Shown: positions 23,680-36,590 of the stretch, in pieces
Layout of the letters: each line of letters begins with the position of its first letter
Position numbering within the stretch: the stretch's first letter is position 1
Source: Prosapia bicincta
Lineage: Eukaryota > Arthropoda > Insecta > Hemiptera > Cercopidae
Length of the DNA: 64,000 bases
Assembly: GCA_036971475.1 (NCBI GenBank)
Contig: JBAIZL010000005.1
Location: 236,914,869-236,978,868 of the forward strand
Reading direction: 5' to 3'
Notes under the pieces: generated by a model
Databases searched by the model: none
Told to the model about the DNA's origin: nothing
What the model saw: only the letters and a program-made list of their open reading frames with translations
Position numbers and translations under genes: made by a program

Positions 23680-23830
23680 TTTAACAATTTTTCTGCAGGA
23701 AGATAATTTTAAAAGAAATTGTTTATATTTCTTGTTAATACTAAATTAAATCTAGATTCTGTAGAACCTCTATTGCGTACATTCGTGAAATGAAGTATTC
23801 ACTTCTTCCGGCCAGTTACACTAACTGCAA
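23680..23830 (+). repeat. Fragment of a family 2 tail with one 49-bp unit
   Basis: AAATCTAGATTCTGTAGAAC and CCTCTATTGCGTAC are followed by GAAGTATTCACTTCTTCCGG and CCAGTTACACTAACTGC. It resembles the family 2 end plus a single unit of the 49-bp minisatellite. Confidence 0.5.
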
Positions 23831-26079
23831 CTATTTAATCACAGCTTTCAATCACCTTAAAACTCATATATTTTAACCTTATATGTATATTGTTATTGTT
23901 GGTTACTTTTTGTTGGTTTCAGTCTTGAAAGTGACTAAATGGTACATCTAAATGGATGGAATTGGAAAGAAATAATAAATAAATAATTTATGAAACTATT
24001 GTCTTGCACTTCCGTTTGTATCGTAATTATTTACTTTCGTCATTTTTTTCAACTTTTCTTACAGATTTATTTTTACAAACGAAAACATTATTCTATGACC
24101 TTTAAAATAATGCTAACTTAGGCCTTTAAGCCTATAGAATATTTATTGTTTTCGAGTTGCACATTCATCACTTACACCATCTGTCCCTCTGGATGTCATT
24201 ATATGCAGTACATGATCTGTTGTATGTGTATCGATCCGCAGTCGTATTAAAATGACAAGGTCGATTACGTGAGCGAGGGAACGGACCGATTGCGTTTAAT
24301 GTCCTCGTGTCTTGGATGGAAGGCATTTGTTATTGCGGCCCAGGTGCAGAGGGGAGAGTGTATAGCTCAAGGTATCCAGAGGGAGAGAAGGAACGCAGGG
24401 AGCAACACGCTGTATCCCGACTGGCGCTCGATAATGTACTACTCGGATCTAATCGATAGATTCAATTACTCACGTTGTGAAGTAAAGAATACTGTTATAG
24501 AAATACGTTTTAAACAATAGCCTTATATTACACGTCACTTTTTCCAATAGAAATCACAGAAATAGGTTTGTTACTTCAATACTTGCACACGCACGCGCGC
24601 CGTTGCACTCACTGTGACGTGCTCCAAGAAATGTTCCTATAAAAAATTATCGTTCTTTTTTCAAAGAAGACGATAACTAGCATTTACTACTTATGATAGT
24701 CTAATTGTACTAATTTATATAGCCTCCCATAAAAACTCAAAATTAAGGGGATTTCAAAATTATCGATGTTCCTAAAATTATTTAAGGATATTGTAACATG
24801 CTTACAATATCTGATTGTAAATAAGTATGTTAAGTGTATATTTGTTGTTTGGTTAATGTAAAATCGGCTTGTTTAAAAAAATTTTTCAATTTTCTTAAAA
24901 GAGTGCTTTCCTTCGACGAAGCTACATTCAACACAAATGGAGTTGCTACTCGTCACAATTGTCGGATATGGAGTCTAAAACATTGTGCAGGAACATGTGC
25001 GCAATTCGCTAATAGTGAACGTGTGGTGTGAGTTAATGTATGACCAAGTGATGGGCTCTTTCCGAAATATCTTTTTATCCGGAAAAACAATTAATGGCAT
25101 AATTTCTCTTGATATGATAAAATACTTTTTGTTTCTTAAATATAAGACAGTAAAGAACTAAAGTATGTAATAAAACTTTGTTTTTCCCTTGACTTTGGCA
25201 TTTAAATCATTTAGTATCCTGAGCCGTCCTTCGGTACCGCTCATTCAAATCAGCTCCAGTATCGGCGATTGCTCGACACCATTAGAATCAACGATTTCTG
25301 GAATCCCTAATATATTTGAAATAAAAAATTACACCACTTTTGCTAGAATATATTCTCATATATAGCTTCTCTTTCGCATGTACTTTTTAATGAAGTTCAG
25401 TTTGCGCATTTGGATGATCATCGACTTATCACAAATCGAGCGATAGCTGTGAGTAATACTGTATAAATTACCTGCTCATTAAAAACTTTTCCCGTTTAAT
25501 ATTGTACGTGGATAAACATTTTAAAGCCGCTCCTTAAACGCACGTTTACATCAATACAATTATACGTATCCAGTGACGCAGCTGTCAGCTATTTACACTG
25601 TCTACAAAGCGGAAGCGGATTGGCGAGGAAGAAAGCCTGTTATTAGAAAAATATGATAAATGCCCTCTTTATGAGGAGCGTATATCAAATAAGCCCACAG
25701 TATCAAGTTAGAATTTAATTTTTACTCCCCTACCAAGCGCATGACATGTTATCGGAAAGGAGGGTCGTGCAAGGAACTGGGACGTCTTCATAAAGCCTCC
25801 AGAGTACATAACGGCTGCGATCCGTAATATGCCGTTACAAATTCAATAAGATCCTGTTTCAGATAACGTCTCATGCAGACGCGGCGCGCCTCAAGATGCG
25901 GGCTTTCCGCGATTTGTTGATTTCACTTCAAAACGACAAAAAGAACCAGTTCTATCAAGATCTAGAGTTTTAATTAGAGTTTTAAAACAATTTGAGTGGT
26001 TACAACTGGTATCAGTTATTAATTATTATTACTTTATCAGAGCTTTTTACTTAATGTCTGTTAATAACTATTAATTGTT
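23831..26079. other. Unique stretch with CpG-containing islets
   Basis: No gene recognised. About 24180-24520 and 25540-25930 are richer in G, C and CpG than the surrounding AT-rich DNA. The 24269-24520 frame starts with GTG, has no recognisable domain and is not called. The 65-codon frame at 24834-25031 is likewise unsupported. Confidence 0.45.
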
Positions 26080-26528
26080 TATATAGGCCGATGACAGATC
26101 ACAGACAATTTTGCTTTTTAGACACTCAACGATTCTTTTTGAAATTCCTTTTCAAGAGCTCAGATTTAATTAAATAATTATACAACATAACTTACGATTT
26201 ATAAAATACATAACATTAGGCCTATATAAAACATAATAAAAATAAACAATTATAAAACTCTTAATAATTATCTATTTACAAGTCACAATCATAGATTGTG
26301 ATAAAAAAACTTTTGACTTTTAAATGGATATTTATTAAGAGTTTTATAATTGTTGATTTTTATTATGTTTTACATAGGCCTAATGTTATGTATTTTATAA
26401 ATCGTAAGTTATGTTGTATAATTGTTTAATTAAAACTAAGCTCTTGAAAAAGAATTTCGGAAAGAAATAAGAAACGATAAGTGTCTATAAAAGCAAACTT
26501 TTCTGTGATCTCTCATTAGCCTATATAA
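26080..26528. mobile_element. Foldback element with about 190-bp arms
   Basis: The left arm (26080-26268) and right arm (26331-26528) are reverse complements at high identity, by eye above 85 percent. Shared words include ACATAACTTACGATTTATAA, AATACATAACATTAGGCCTA and TAATTATAAAACTC-type sequence. The 60-bp loop holds a second hairpin, TCACAATC-ATA-GATTGTGA. The outer ends read TATATAGGC and GCCTATATA. I see no coding sequence or clear target duplication. Confidence 0.88.
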
Positions 26529-26569
26529 GAATTTTATTGGAGTTTCAAATTTTTATGAAAATATCTCTA

Positions 26570-26990
26570 GTCTTTCAATTTTTTATTAGTTTTCCACTCA
26601 AGTTGAAATATATTTGTTTAAACTTGTAGTGGATGATAGTTATGTTGATACAGTTTTTTCAAATATTAATTCACGAAATGAATTTGATGAATTAATTCTA
26701 CTTTTATACGTGAGAAAATCTTTTCATAAAAGAAGCAAGGAATCCAATACAGTTATTTCGTCCCATTTGGCTTAAAATAAGTGATAACACATGATTTCAT
26801 AAAACAGCTGATTAAATGTTAGAGGTAATATGATAGAACAGCTATTTTAACGCATAGGTTATGTTACTTTATTTATATTATTTGTAATTATTTAATAGAA
26901 TATTTAATAAAATATAATTTTTCATTGTTGACTAAGTAGGAATCGATTTGAAACGTTTTTCTGTATATTACTTGTTTATTTACTTAGTCA
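26570..26990 (+). mobile_element. Family 1 short dispersed element, copy 5
   Basis: It lacks the outermost start (from TTTCAATTTTTTATTAG on) but keeps CCACTCAAGTTGAAATAT, TTTTTTCAAATATTAATTCA, GATTTCATAAAACAGCTGAT, AACAGCTATTTTAACGCATA and the tail. The second box is CAGCTA. It lies 42 bp from the foldback element. Confidence 0.88.
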
Positions 26991-27654
26991 CTTTTGAGTT
27001 GTATTAAGCACAACATCGTAAGTCGTAAATGTAACAGATGTAAAGCACTATTGATTCTCTGAATACACAAACATATCGTGACAATATTGTTGGACGAAAG
27101 TATTCTTGTTGGTGGGAATGTCAAGGCACGCGCTTGTCAGTGGGCACGCGACGTCTGCATGATTATGGGTCCCATACTGTACCCAGTTAATCTAAACATG
27201 CGAACCGTTAAAGCGACTTTTCGAGCGGAGACATTATCTTAATATGAACGATTATTTGATCGCTCTAAACAAAACTGGATCCGCACGCAATTCGATCATT
27301 ATTATAGGTATTAACATAAAAATTGTTTTCACTTGGGCATATTTCTTTGTTTTTTCAAGCAGAAATACATTAAAAAGCGAAGTGGTTTTCGTATTCATGA
27401 TAAGCCCTTGTTAGCCATCATGCCTTGATAAGTAAAGGGTAAATACAGCTACGGGTCACAGTTGAGTAAATAAATCCCTTATTTTACTTACAAAATATTT
27501 CAGTGTACAAACTTTATAGTTACTAGAACATCATTCCACCCCAAGTAACAAATTGACATACTTTCCACTAAAAAAGTTAGTCTATACTATAGAATAAATA
27601 GTTAAAACCATGGAAAAATTAAAAAAATGTCTTGCATTGAACGTTATAAGTTCG
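26991..27654. other. Unique stretch
   Basis: No gene recognised. About 27110-27310 is richer in CpG (GGCACGCGCTTG, GGCACGCGACGTC). Confidence 0.45.
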
Positions 27655-29012
27655 TATTACTTTTTCCAATTCCTTCTATCAGTTCACGCTCTTCATAAAG
27701 TATATATCTTGTTAAAACTTGCAATCGTTAATAAAATACTTCTGATTCATCCACTCAAGTTCAAATACACTTTGTTAAACCTACAGTCGATAACACTTGA
27801 TGTTAATGCAGTTTTTTCAAATGTTAATTCATTAATTACATTAATTTAATTAATTTTTATTTATATTTTGCCTCTTGTGATTTTGTCATTGTATATATTA
27901 TAACCTAAGTTATTTAAAATATAACTTTCCCTTAGGTTATATATTTTATTACCTTAACCCTCTTTTGTATATTAATTAACACTAATATCAATTTTAACAT
28001 CACTTGCATTTATTCTTGACACTTAATTAATACACATTATACCCATTTACCTTAATACTACTTAGTGACAAGATTGATCCCTTAATTAATATTAAAATTA
28101 CGAAAAAATAAAGGTGGACTCTTGAGGCTTTAGGTTATTACAATAAAGATTAATAATGACAGAGTTAATTTCTCTTTCTCTGGGGTCGTTATTATGGATC
28201 TTTTTATAAATTAGAACGTGGTGAAAAAAACCTAGATTATTATTTTATACTAGTGAATTTAAATTTTTCTGAATTTACTGTTTATAAAGCTCTGTTGGCT
28301 AATCTTAGTGAAAAAAAGTACTTATTGTTTGATGATTCCTGGGATCTTGACCTTTGATACTGCTTCGATGCACTTTTCACATAACTAACTTATTTTTCCT
28401 AATTCTTTACTAAATTATTTACGTCGCACTTTTTTAAGTTATACAACTACAAAAATTTACATTTCCCTTAATTCTATTAACAAAATTTACCCCTTATTAA
28501 CATGACTGACACTTGGTCCCCCCAATACGTCTGCCCTCTTCTGACGTTCTTTGAAGACTCCCTGAACACTTCCTTTTCCATCCTCGCATCATCTCTCCCC
28601 CTCACGTAATTTTAGTTAATTTGGTTATTCCCATACCCATCTACAAAGAGCTTGCCCTAACGGTACAGTGTTATTATAACTCAGGTATTTTGCTCCTAGG
28701 AAAAACCTACCTTAAATTAGTTGGGCCCTTCTTTTGTTAAAGATTCCCCAGCCCCTTTATAACTTCACTCGAAATAGAACAATGGCCATGTACCTGGTCC
28801 GTAATTTTATTAACTATTCTTGTCGCTTTTCCGACAATTTTTCTATTTGGATATAAATTGAATTTATTCTTTAGCCTCATGCGTTTATGTTTTAATACAT
28901 ACTTATATTAATTGTAATTATGTATTAAAAAGTAACTAACATAAAAAATATTTTTTTTACCTAAATAGGAATTGACCTAATTTTTTTCATATTATTCTAC
29001 TTGTTTTTAATA
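27655..29012 (+). mobile_element. Family 1 copy 6, split by a 1-kb repeat
   Basis: The first half (27655-27875) matches family 1 from CCAATTCCTTCTATCAGTTC to TTAATTCATTAATTACA. The last part (28895-29012) matches from ATTAATTGTAATTATGTA to CATATTATTCTACTTG. The central roughly 220 bp with both CAGCTG boxes is missing, and the 1-kb repeat at 27885-28893 lies in its place. This is insertion plus deletion, or a replacement, rather than a clean insertion. Confidence 0.8.
27885..28893 (+). repeat. 1-kb dispersed repeat, copy A
   Basis: It is collinear with 41172-42192. Shared words include CATCACTTGCATTTATTCT, AAGGTGGACT followed by TTGAGGCTTTAG, CTCTGGGGTCGTTATTATGG, TTTACGTCGCACTTTTTTAA and CCTAACGGTACA. 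No intact open frame runs through it. An LTR-type or non-autonomous retroelement is possible; the class is not determined. Confidence 0.8.
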
Positions 29013-29954
29013 TCTTTGATTTATAACAAATGTTATTAATAGGTGCTATTTATATCGCGTGAATGACTTTAGCAGTAGGTACACTGCTAGAACTAAGACT
29101 GTAGAGATCCCGGCGTGTGGCTGTGTGCGGGCCTTCTTTAACTAAGTATGCATTAGCTAATGTAAAAACATTTGCCAATAGGCGCTGTTTTAAGCTAGCA
29201 TCTAACAACACCCTCATGCAAGGTATTAGAAGTGCCTCAATTTCACGTCACCCCCGATCCCTGTCATGTGCACAGCTAAATCCGAGCACCTATCCTACTC
29301 GGGTCAGGGACGAAATAGTGTCCATCTTGCAAATATTGAGTTCTTTACAACCAGTAAATCAGAGAATTATTCGGCGTCATGTTCAATAACGTCATTAACA
29401 GCAAGACCATAATATTGTAATTCAGATGCGATTTTTATATCAGTAGATCATGAAATGTTTCTTCGAAAAGTTAATGTTTTTAAGAAGGATAGTATAGTCT
29501 ATCCTCGTTCTATCAATCGTTCAAGTTCCACCTAAGGAAAGACCTTTTACAAACCGCTACTTCGTTTGAATGAGGATTGTTTCTTCAGCAGTAACAAATA
29601 TATTATCCTTATAGAAAACATCATCAAAAGTGTACATTTTTGTGATGATTATAAAGAGTGATAACACACAAACACAGACGCGCTTGTATATTTATGATAC
29701 ATTTTCAGGTCGTTTCCACTTGCTTCCATCTTCAGCAGAAATTTGTTGTCGATTTCGAACATTTGTACATACATTTTCATATATTATTCATCTTCAGCGT
29801 TTATCCAGGAAATAAAAACCTTGAATGATGTCTGCTGTTGAAACTAGAACGAATATATGGAGTTTTAAGTAAAAAAAAACTTACACTATAAGAAATCACC
29901 CTAATGTAAATACAGGTATAGATCATTGATAAATTCTGATTTGAGCAAAGAGTA
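29013..29954. other. Unique stretch
   Basis: No gene recognised. The 90-codon frame at 29117-29389 is relatively GC-rich but shows no recognisable domain or splice context. Confidence 0.45.
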
Positions 29955-30135
29955 TTTTTTAACCGACTTCAAACAGAAGAGGGTTCTGTATTCGATCCGT
30001 ATATTTTTTTTCTGTTTGTTCCGCCATCATTTTGGAACTATTTAACCAATCAAAGTGATTTTACTTGCAAATGAAAGATAAAACCTTCCCGGTGGTCCAT
30101 TATAGTTACATCCTAATCCGTCTCATTTGGAGACA
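29955..30135 (+). repeat. AACCGACTTC-type arthropod dispersed repeat fragment
   Basis: TTTTTTAACCGACTTCAAAC is followed by GAGGGTTCTGTATTCGA, a T-rich run and CTGTTTGTTCCGCC. This order matches a repeat end that recurs in many insect genomes. Its parent element class is not something I can state from this copy. Confidence 0.6.
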
Positions 30136-33100
30136 ATAATATGCTATTTAAAATTTTTTTTTAATCTTTTGAGGAAACATTTTAAAAACATTTTTTAAAC
30201 GGATTATGAATTATAAGACAATTATTAAGCAAAATTAGCAATCACAGCGTAGTTTCCGTAGTATTCTACAACATATAAAAATAACACAGACCACATAAAT
30301 ATAAAAGAAATAGGTTTTTTTAAAATTTATTGCTTGATAAAGCGGCTTAGAACGTGCATCATCCAGTACTAATGAATGAATTTTCCTCAAGAAGGCGCCT
30401 TCTTCGATGGTCTACCCATATTGATATAGGCCTATAACTTGATATAACTCGAACGAGATAAGCCAAAATAAATACACTACAAATCCGATTTACTCATTTA
30501 CCATAATCAAGATATTCAATAATCCTCATGTGAAAGCCTCATTACTTCACTAAATATCAAGAGGTAAATTCATTAAATATAACTGTAGTATGAATTTTCA
30601 CTTTTTATTAAAACTTTATAAGTACAAAATGTGTTTCCTAATAATTATCAGAGACAGCATTATTAAATATTTACCTGAGTTATTGCATTACGTGATTATT
30701 GGAAAACTAAGATTAAAAACAATATAAGACTTCCAATGGTTAGAAATAGGTTGCAAATTGATTCAGAATTCTCTGTATGTAATGCATAGTTGAACTCTCA
30801 CGAAGCAGGATAATAAAATAAATGCTCTTGGAATGGCATTTAAGGAAGACGAAAAGATTAAGCTTGGCCTATGCAATAGAGATATTGCGAAAATGAGTGA
30901 AAACAGAAGTCTTAAAAATAAAACGAATCGATAAAATATTGTTTGAAAAAAAATATTTATTACAAATCTGTAATCGTAAATTGTAAATTGTAAAGCACAA
31001 AAGCTTGTAGACCGTGAAAAGGAGTGGAAAGTATCGTTTTGTACATTTCTTTTTCTTCACTTAAGTCGTTCCAATTGAAATAAGCAGATTGTTTTCCGTA
31101 AATTTACTTTCCTCAGCGCGGATATAAATAAAACTTTCTCTCTAAGTAATTCGACGTAAAGGGGCTGTCTTTTACAGTCTTTAGAAAGTCGGAGTAAACA
31201 TTAGTTGTCAAAGTGTTTAAAAGATTGAAACTGGTGACTTCGATAAAACACCAAGTGACACACAACAAAGAGTTTAGGATTAGCGATAAGAAAAAGCTGA
31301 CTTTTCTTTTCGACTTAAACGGCACAGTTATCGTTTAATTTAATTGTGTTTTACTTACGACTTTTCTGAGGAGAGTTTTATTCAGCAATAAATTCAACTT
31401 TAAAATCTTTAATGTAATCATAAAATACGTTAATTGGAAAATTCCCGAAAATATTACAAATATTTACCAAATTATTTTATCCGTGAATATTAATTTAAAC
31501 AAATTTATGGATAACTGAAAATGTTTTTCAGTAATATCAGTACACTTGACAATAAGATCAGTATACGGAAATGTTATTATAGTTTAGTGAGAAATCATAT
31601 TATAGTCATCATCAGTAACTATAGTCCACTGCACGAAATCAGGCGGGTGGCCAGAAGTGCAGCGTTGCTACATGGGTGAGAGACGAGTCACGGACAGGCG
31701 ATAGCTGACAGACCGACCCTCTAACCAAGCAACACTGTTCGCTCAGTGTTGCCAATTAGTGCTCAGTGGTAAGCGGCTTTCGACCATACCTCGCGAGGCC
31801 GGTTCCAGAAGTGACAACGGAGACAAAAATACCCTGAACTCAGCCCTCGAGAAATGCGTGATGATTGTGGTAACTGGGGACGCTAACTTGTTTGGTTTTT
31901 CGCCAGGATAAAAGGAAACATTAATAGTAAATGATAATAATATTAATATATTAGTTTATCGCCTAAAAACTCCTTTTCATAGCTTTTGGCCCTTACGCAA
32001 CAGAGTTCCAGCGATCTTGATCTAGCATACATAGAACAATTTATTGTTTGATAAATAATATAAGGAAACAAATTCAATATAACAATTTAGGCCTTAAAAT
32101 ACCTCCAGAAAATACCATTGTCGGATAATAAACTGACAAAATTGACTGTATGCAGGTAGGTAAGTCTACAGGTAAATCTGAAAACTTATTAAAGTTGTCC
32201 AATTGTTGTTTTTACAATAAGTTCAATTGTGCGTACAATCAGTCCATTTTTTGCACCTACCGCTTATTATTGAATCAATTGTTGAATAGACTTATTCAAT
32301 TTAAATCTAAACCTATAGAAACACGTTGAGATAACAAAATGGCGCTCAGCATTCCGGAACGAAATTTTATAAACTCCTACTGTTGGACAAATATCAGGCA
32401 TCCGTTCATATTCGTGTCTCGATATATTAAATTCCCGCCGCAGATAACACGCTTCGGGAACAACAGTTGGCTAAATGTACATAAATTCCGTATAACCCCC
32501 GCAACAAATATGGCGGGAATGCAATAGCCGTGGATACCAGGTACTCCTCATAGAATGTTATTGGATATTGTATTGCTTTCTGGGGTACGACTTCATGTAG
32601 TAATAATCGACAACGGAAACATAATTAATTATTTGACATTTACGATGATTTCATGACGCGTTCCATATTACGGCGTTTATATAAATATACACATAATGAA
32701 GAAACATTTCCAATGATTTAGAAAACATAAAAATCCTAAATATCTGTACAATAATTCTTGTTTTTATGTACTAAAAACGTAAATTTACATAAAGTTTACA
32801 TCTCAGTATTTAAGTCCTTTACATATACATCCCACGTGTCATACTTCTCCCTCATGGTAGGAACAACTCCCTGCTCCTAGCACGATTTGGATTGCTTTGA
32901 AAACTTAATTCGTAACAGTTTTTGTAGTGGTTATCAGCTGTATAACCCCAGGGGCAGTTGGGAGATACAGTCATGTGGAACACCAAACTGACGTTGAAGC
33001 TAAATTAAATTTTTTGTAATAATTATAGTGCAAAAGAATACATTGCTCTCAAACAAACCGACAAGCCTAAAAATATAGTAATTTTACTAAAAAAGCAAAA

Positions 33101-33694
33101 AATGCACCTATATTGAATTTATCCCAAAATTTTAGTAACTGCATTTATAGTTCCTGCAAAAATTAGTATTTATTTCCACTTGTTGCCACCATACCATAGC
33201 ATGCCCCCTCTTACAAAATATTTCTTTTTTCATTCAAAATTCCTTTTTATTTCCTAATGTTTGTTCTACTTCTCTTACGTCCTTTATATGTATTAGTAGG
33301 CTACTTGCTCTTCTTCTAAATCTATACAAAACAGAATAGCGATACAGATGTAGAATTCGTATCAATTTCCTATTAAATTTAATTAATTTTAAATTAACAA
33401 GTTTTAATTCAATATTTAACTTTTCCTACGGTTCAGTATTAAAACTCATTATCTACATATTTATTCTTATTACATGCATTTTGCAGTTATTTAATTTCTA
33501 ATAGGTTTTTAGCTAATAGGCTGTTTAATTTTTACTTATAATAATAAATGATAAAACGTTTTGAGTTGATAACTTTTATAGAGGTGCCTATAAATACTTA
33601 TTGGATGTACATAAACCTACAATTTCGCGTCAGTATAATTTCCGTCAGATTAATAGCGTCAGTATAAATTCCGTCAGGTTAAGCTGAGTCACCT
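30136..33694. other. Long unique stretch with two CpG-containing islets
   Basis: No gene recognised. About 31620-31910 is GC-richer and has GTGTTGCCAATTAGTGCTCA-type sequence of unknown origin. About 32330-32540 is CpG-richer and holds a 62-codon frame with a good start context (ACAAAATGGCG at 32339), but the peptide shows no recognisable domain. The minus-strand frames at 30869-31060 and 31113-31325 are unsupported. Confidence 0.45.
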
Positions 33695-34085
33695 CAACGT
33701 GAATTAAATGACAATATATGATTTCATACATGAATTGATTTTATATTTTCGTTATGTTGTAAAACAACTGTTTGTACACGTAACTTATGTTATATTATTT
33801 ATTGAACAATATTAAGGGAAAAGGTTATTATTAAATAAATGTAATCAGTTATAATTGTATTATTTATTTAAATTTTGATAAATCTCAATACAAAGAATTC
33901 AATGTAACGATAATAATAGCTTATATATCTTTTAATTAACTGTTGAAATGTAAACATTCTTAGGTGCGTCTGTTAAGAAATAATTGGGCAATTTCTCATA
34001 GTGAAAATTAAATGGTTTTATCAATTCAAAATTTCTGTGGACTTGGGTAAAAACTTTTCACTTCTGCCAATTCTCTTCCGAGTGC
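33695..34085 (+). mobile_element. Family 2 dispersed element, copy 2
   Basis: ACAATATATGATTTCATACA, AATTGATTTTATATTTTCGT, AAAACAACTGTTTGTACACG and ACTTATGTTATATTATTTAT match the family 2 core. They are followed by GTGCGTCTGTTAAG and a tail reading CTTTTCACTTCTGCC. It is strongly diverged, with CAACTG in place of CAGCTG. Confidence 0.55.
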
Positions 34086-34799
34086 AAAAACCTTTTTTTT
34101 TACTAATATTTACTTGTATTTATTTATATTCAACTCGGAGTTTTCAAAACGGTGACTAATAAATTTCGTTTAATTTTAGTTTCAATTTTTCAAAATTTAT
34201 TACTTTGTTTCATTTTGGTCACGAATAAAATAAATAAAGAGTTTTTAATTTAATTGTTATTCTCATTCAATTTTGTTATATAACTTCAATTAACTTTTTC
34301 TCTTATAAAATAACTTATAACTTTTTATATACATATTATCTTTATGACAAAAAAAATACAATTTACTTAATGTTAATATATTCGATCGTCGTAGGATATC
34401 TTTAATGTAAACCGAAACCCGTAACTACCAGGACAAGTCAAAGCTAGTAAGATGTCCGTTTTTCCAACGTTACGTTTTATTTAAACTGTATTTCTGTATA
34501 TAAAATTTAATGTTTAAATTCATATTTATTTCTTATGTCCCAACCAAAATGCTTCTGCCCAGAAGCAGAACAAAGACATTTTGTTTCCATATTCAGTAGA
34601 ATTTACTGAACCAAAAGGGCCTTAAATAAATAACACCTTAATTGACTGTTCATAGAAGGATATATTTTCCTTAACAGATTTCACATAAATTATTACAATG
34701 CTAAAAGCAAGTTTTGTTCACTTAATTAAGAATGAGCATGGGAAGTTAACAGGTGAACATGCAATATTCCTTAAACAAAGCCCGCTTTCTCTATTTTGA
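34086..34799. other. AT-rich unique stretch
   Basis: Nothing supported. Confidence 0.5.
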
Positions 34800-34985
34800 A
34801 TTAAACAACAGTTCTCTCTCACTCTCTTTCTCTCTCTTCTATCACACACTCACGGAATATTTATCAATATTTCTCTTTTCAAAGTAAAACTATTCGTTGA
34901 TTCTAGAAAATTACACTGAATTACACACAAGTGCGCGCTCGCACACACAAACACACACACGCGCGCGTTCACACGCACACATACA
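34800..34985. repeat. Pyrimidine-rich and (CA)/(CG) low-complexity tract
   Basis: A CT-rich run (about 34811-34842) is followed by alternating CA, GC and CGCG dinucleotides (about 34924-34985). These are alternating purine-pyrimidine words able to adopt left-handed DNA in principle. It leads directly into the 28-bp minisatellite. Confidence 0.8.
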
Positions 34986-34987
34986 CT

Positions 34988-35519
34988 AGAGGCACGAGAG
35001 GGTGTACCATTATAAACAGTTGCGAGGGAGTGTAACATTATAAATAGGCACGAGTGAGCGTAACAATCTAAAAAGAGACGAGAGAGTGTACAACTATAAA
35101 AAGGTACGGGAGAATGTAACATTCTAAACAGGCTTGAGAAAGTGTAACATTAAAATAAGTAGGAGAGGTTGTAGCAATGTAAACAGACTCGAGGTATTTT
35201 AACATTATCCACTAGCACGAGAGAGTGTAACATTATAAACAGGTCGAGTGAGTGTAGCACTATAAACAGGCACGAGAAAGGGTAACTTTATAAACATTTA
35301 CCAGAGAATGTGACGTTTTAAATAATTACGAGAGAGTGTAACATTATAAACAGGTACCAGAGAGTGTTACGTTATAAATATTTATGGAACATTATAAACA
35401 GTTACGAGATAGTGTAATATTATAAATTGGCACGAGAGAATGTAACATTTGAAATAGGTACGAGAGAGTATAATATTATAAACAGGTACTAGTTAGTGTA
35501 AAAAATTATAAACAGGCTC

Positions 35520-35568
<49 letters not shown>

Positions 35569-36590
35569 TAATATTATAAACAGGGACGGGAGAGTTTAAC
35601 TTAATAAACAGGCACTAGAGAATGTAACACTATAAACAGGTATGAGAGAGTGTAACATTAAAATAGGTGGGAGAGGGTGTTACAATATAAACAGGCACGA
35701 GATATTTTGTAACATTATACACAAGCACGAGAGAGTGTAACATTATAAACAGGCTCGAGTGAGTGTAACATTATAATCAGGCACGAGAATGTGTAATATT
35801 ATAAATAGTTGCGAGGAAGTGTAACATTATAAACAGGATTGAGAGGGAGAAAGAGAGAGTGTAACATTATAAACAGGCACGAGAGAATGTAACACTATAA
35901 ACAGGCGTGAGAGAGTGTAACATTTAAAAAAGGTAGGAGAGGGTGTAACAATATAAGCAGGCTCAAGATGATGTAAAATTATACAAAAGTACGAGAGAGT
36001 GTAACATTATAAACAGGCAAGAGTGGGTGTAATTCTATAAACAGGGACGAGAGAGTGTATCACTATAAACAGGCACGAATACAACATTATAAACAGGCAT
36101 GAGATAGTATAACTTTAAAATAGGTAGGAGAGGATGTAACAATGTAAACAGAAACGAGATATTCTAACATTATCCACAAGCACGAGAGAGTGTAACATTA
36201 TAAACAGGTACCAGAGAGTGGGACGTTATAAATAATTATGGAACATTATAAATAGTGTAATATTATAAATTGGCGCGAGAGGGTGTAACATTTGAAAAAG
36301 GCACGAGATAATGTAACATTATAAACAGGTACTAGTTAGTGTAACATTATAAATAGGTACGAGAGAGTAGTACATTATAAATACTCACGGGAAGCTGTAA
36401 CATTATAAATAGGCACGAGAGAGTGTAACATTATAAACAGGTACTAGTTAGTGTAACATTAATAAATAGGTACGAGAAAGTAGTACATTATAAATACTCA
36501 CGGGAATCTGTAACATTATAAATAGGTACGAGAGAGTATAACATTAAAATAGGCACGAGAGATTGTAAAATTATAAACAGATACTATAGA
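34988..36590 (+). repeat. 28-bp minisatellite, about 57 units
   Basis: The unit is made of GCACGAGAGAGTGTAACATT followed by ATAAACAG. Units vary by substitutions and 1-2-bp indels, and some sub-blocks recur (GTACTAGTTAGTGTAA, CTCACGGGAA). An embedded (GA)n tract at about 35523-35566 has expanded from the GAGAGAG part of the unit. Confidence 0.95.
35523..35566 (+). repeat. (GA)n microsatellite inside the 28-bp array
   Basis: About 21 GA dinucleotides sit between AAGAAA and GCGTAATATT, that is, at the GAGAGAG position of a minisatellite unit. This is local slippage expansion. Confidence 0.93.

Noticed and set aside
24269..24520. An 83-codon gene starting with GTG
   Set aside because: Non-ATG start in a eukaryotic context, no domain and no splice signals that I can support.
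32339..32527. A 62-codon small gene with good start context
   Set aside because: Only the start context supports it. The peptide is unremarkable and the CpG-richer sequence could equally be non-coding.
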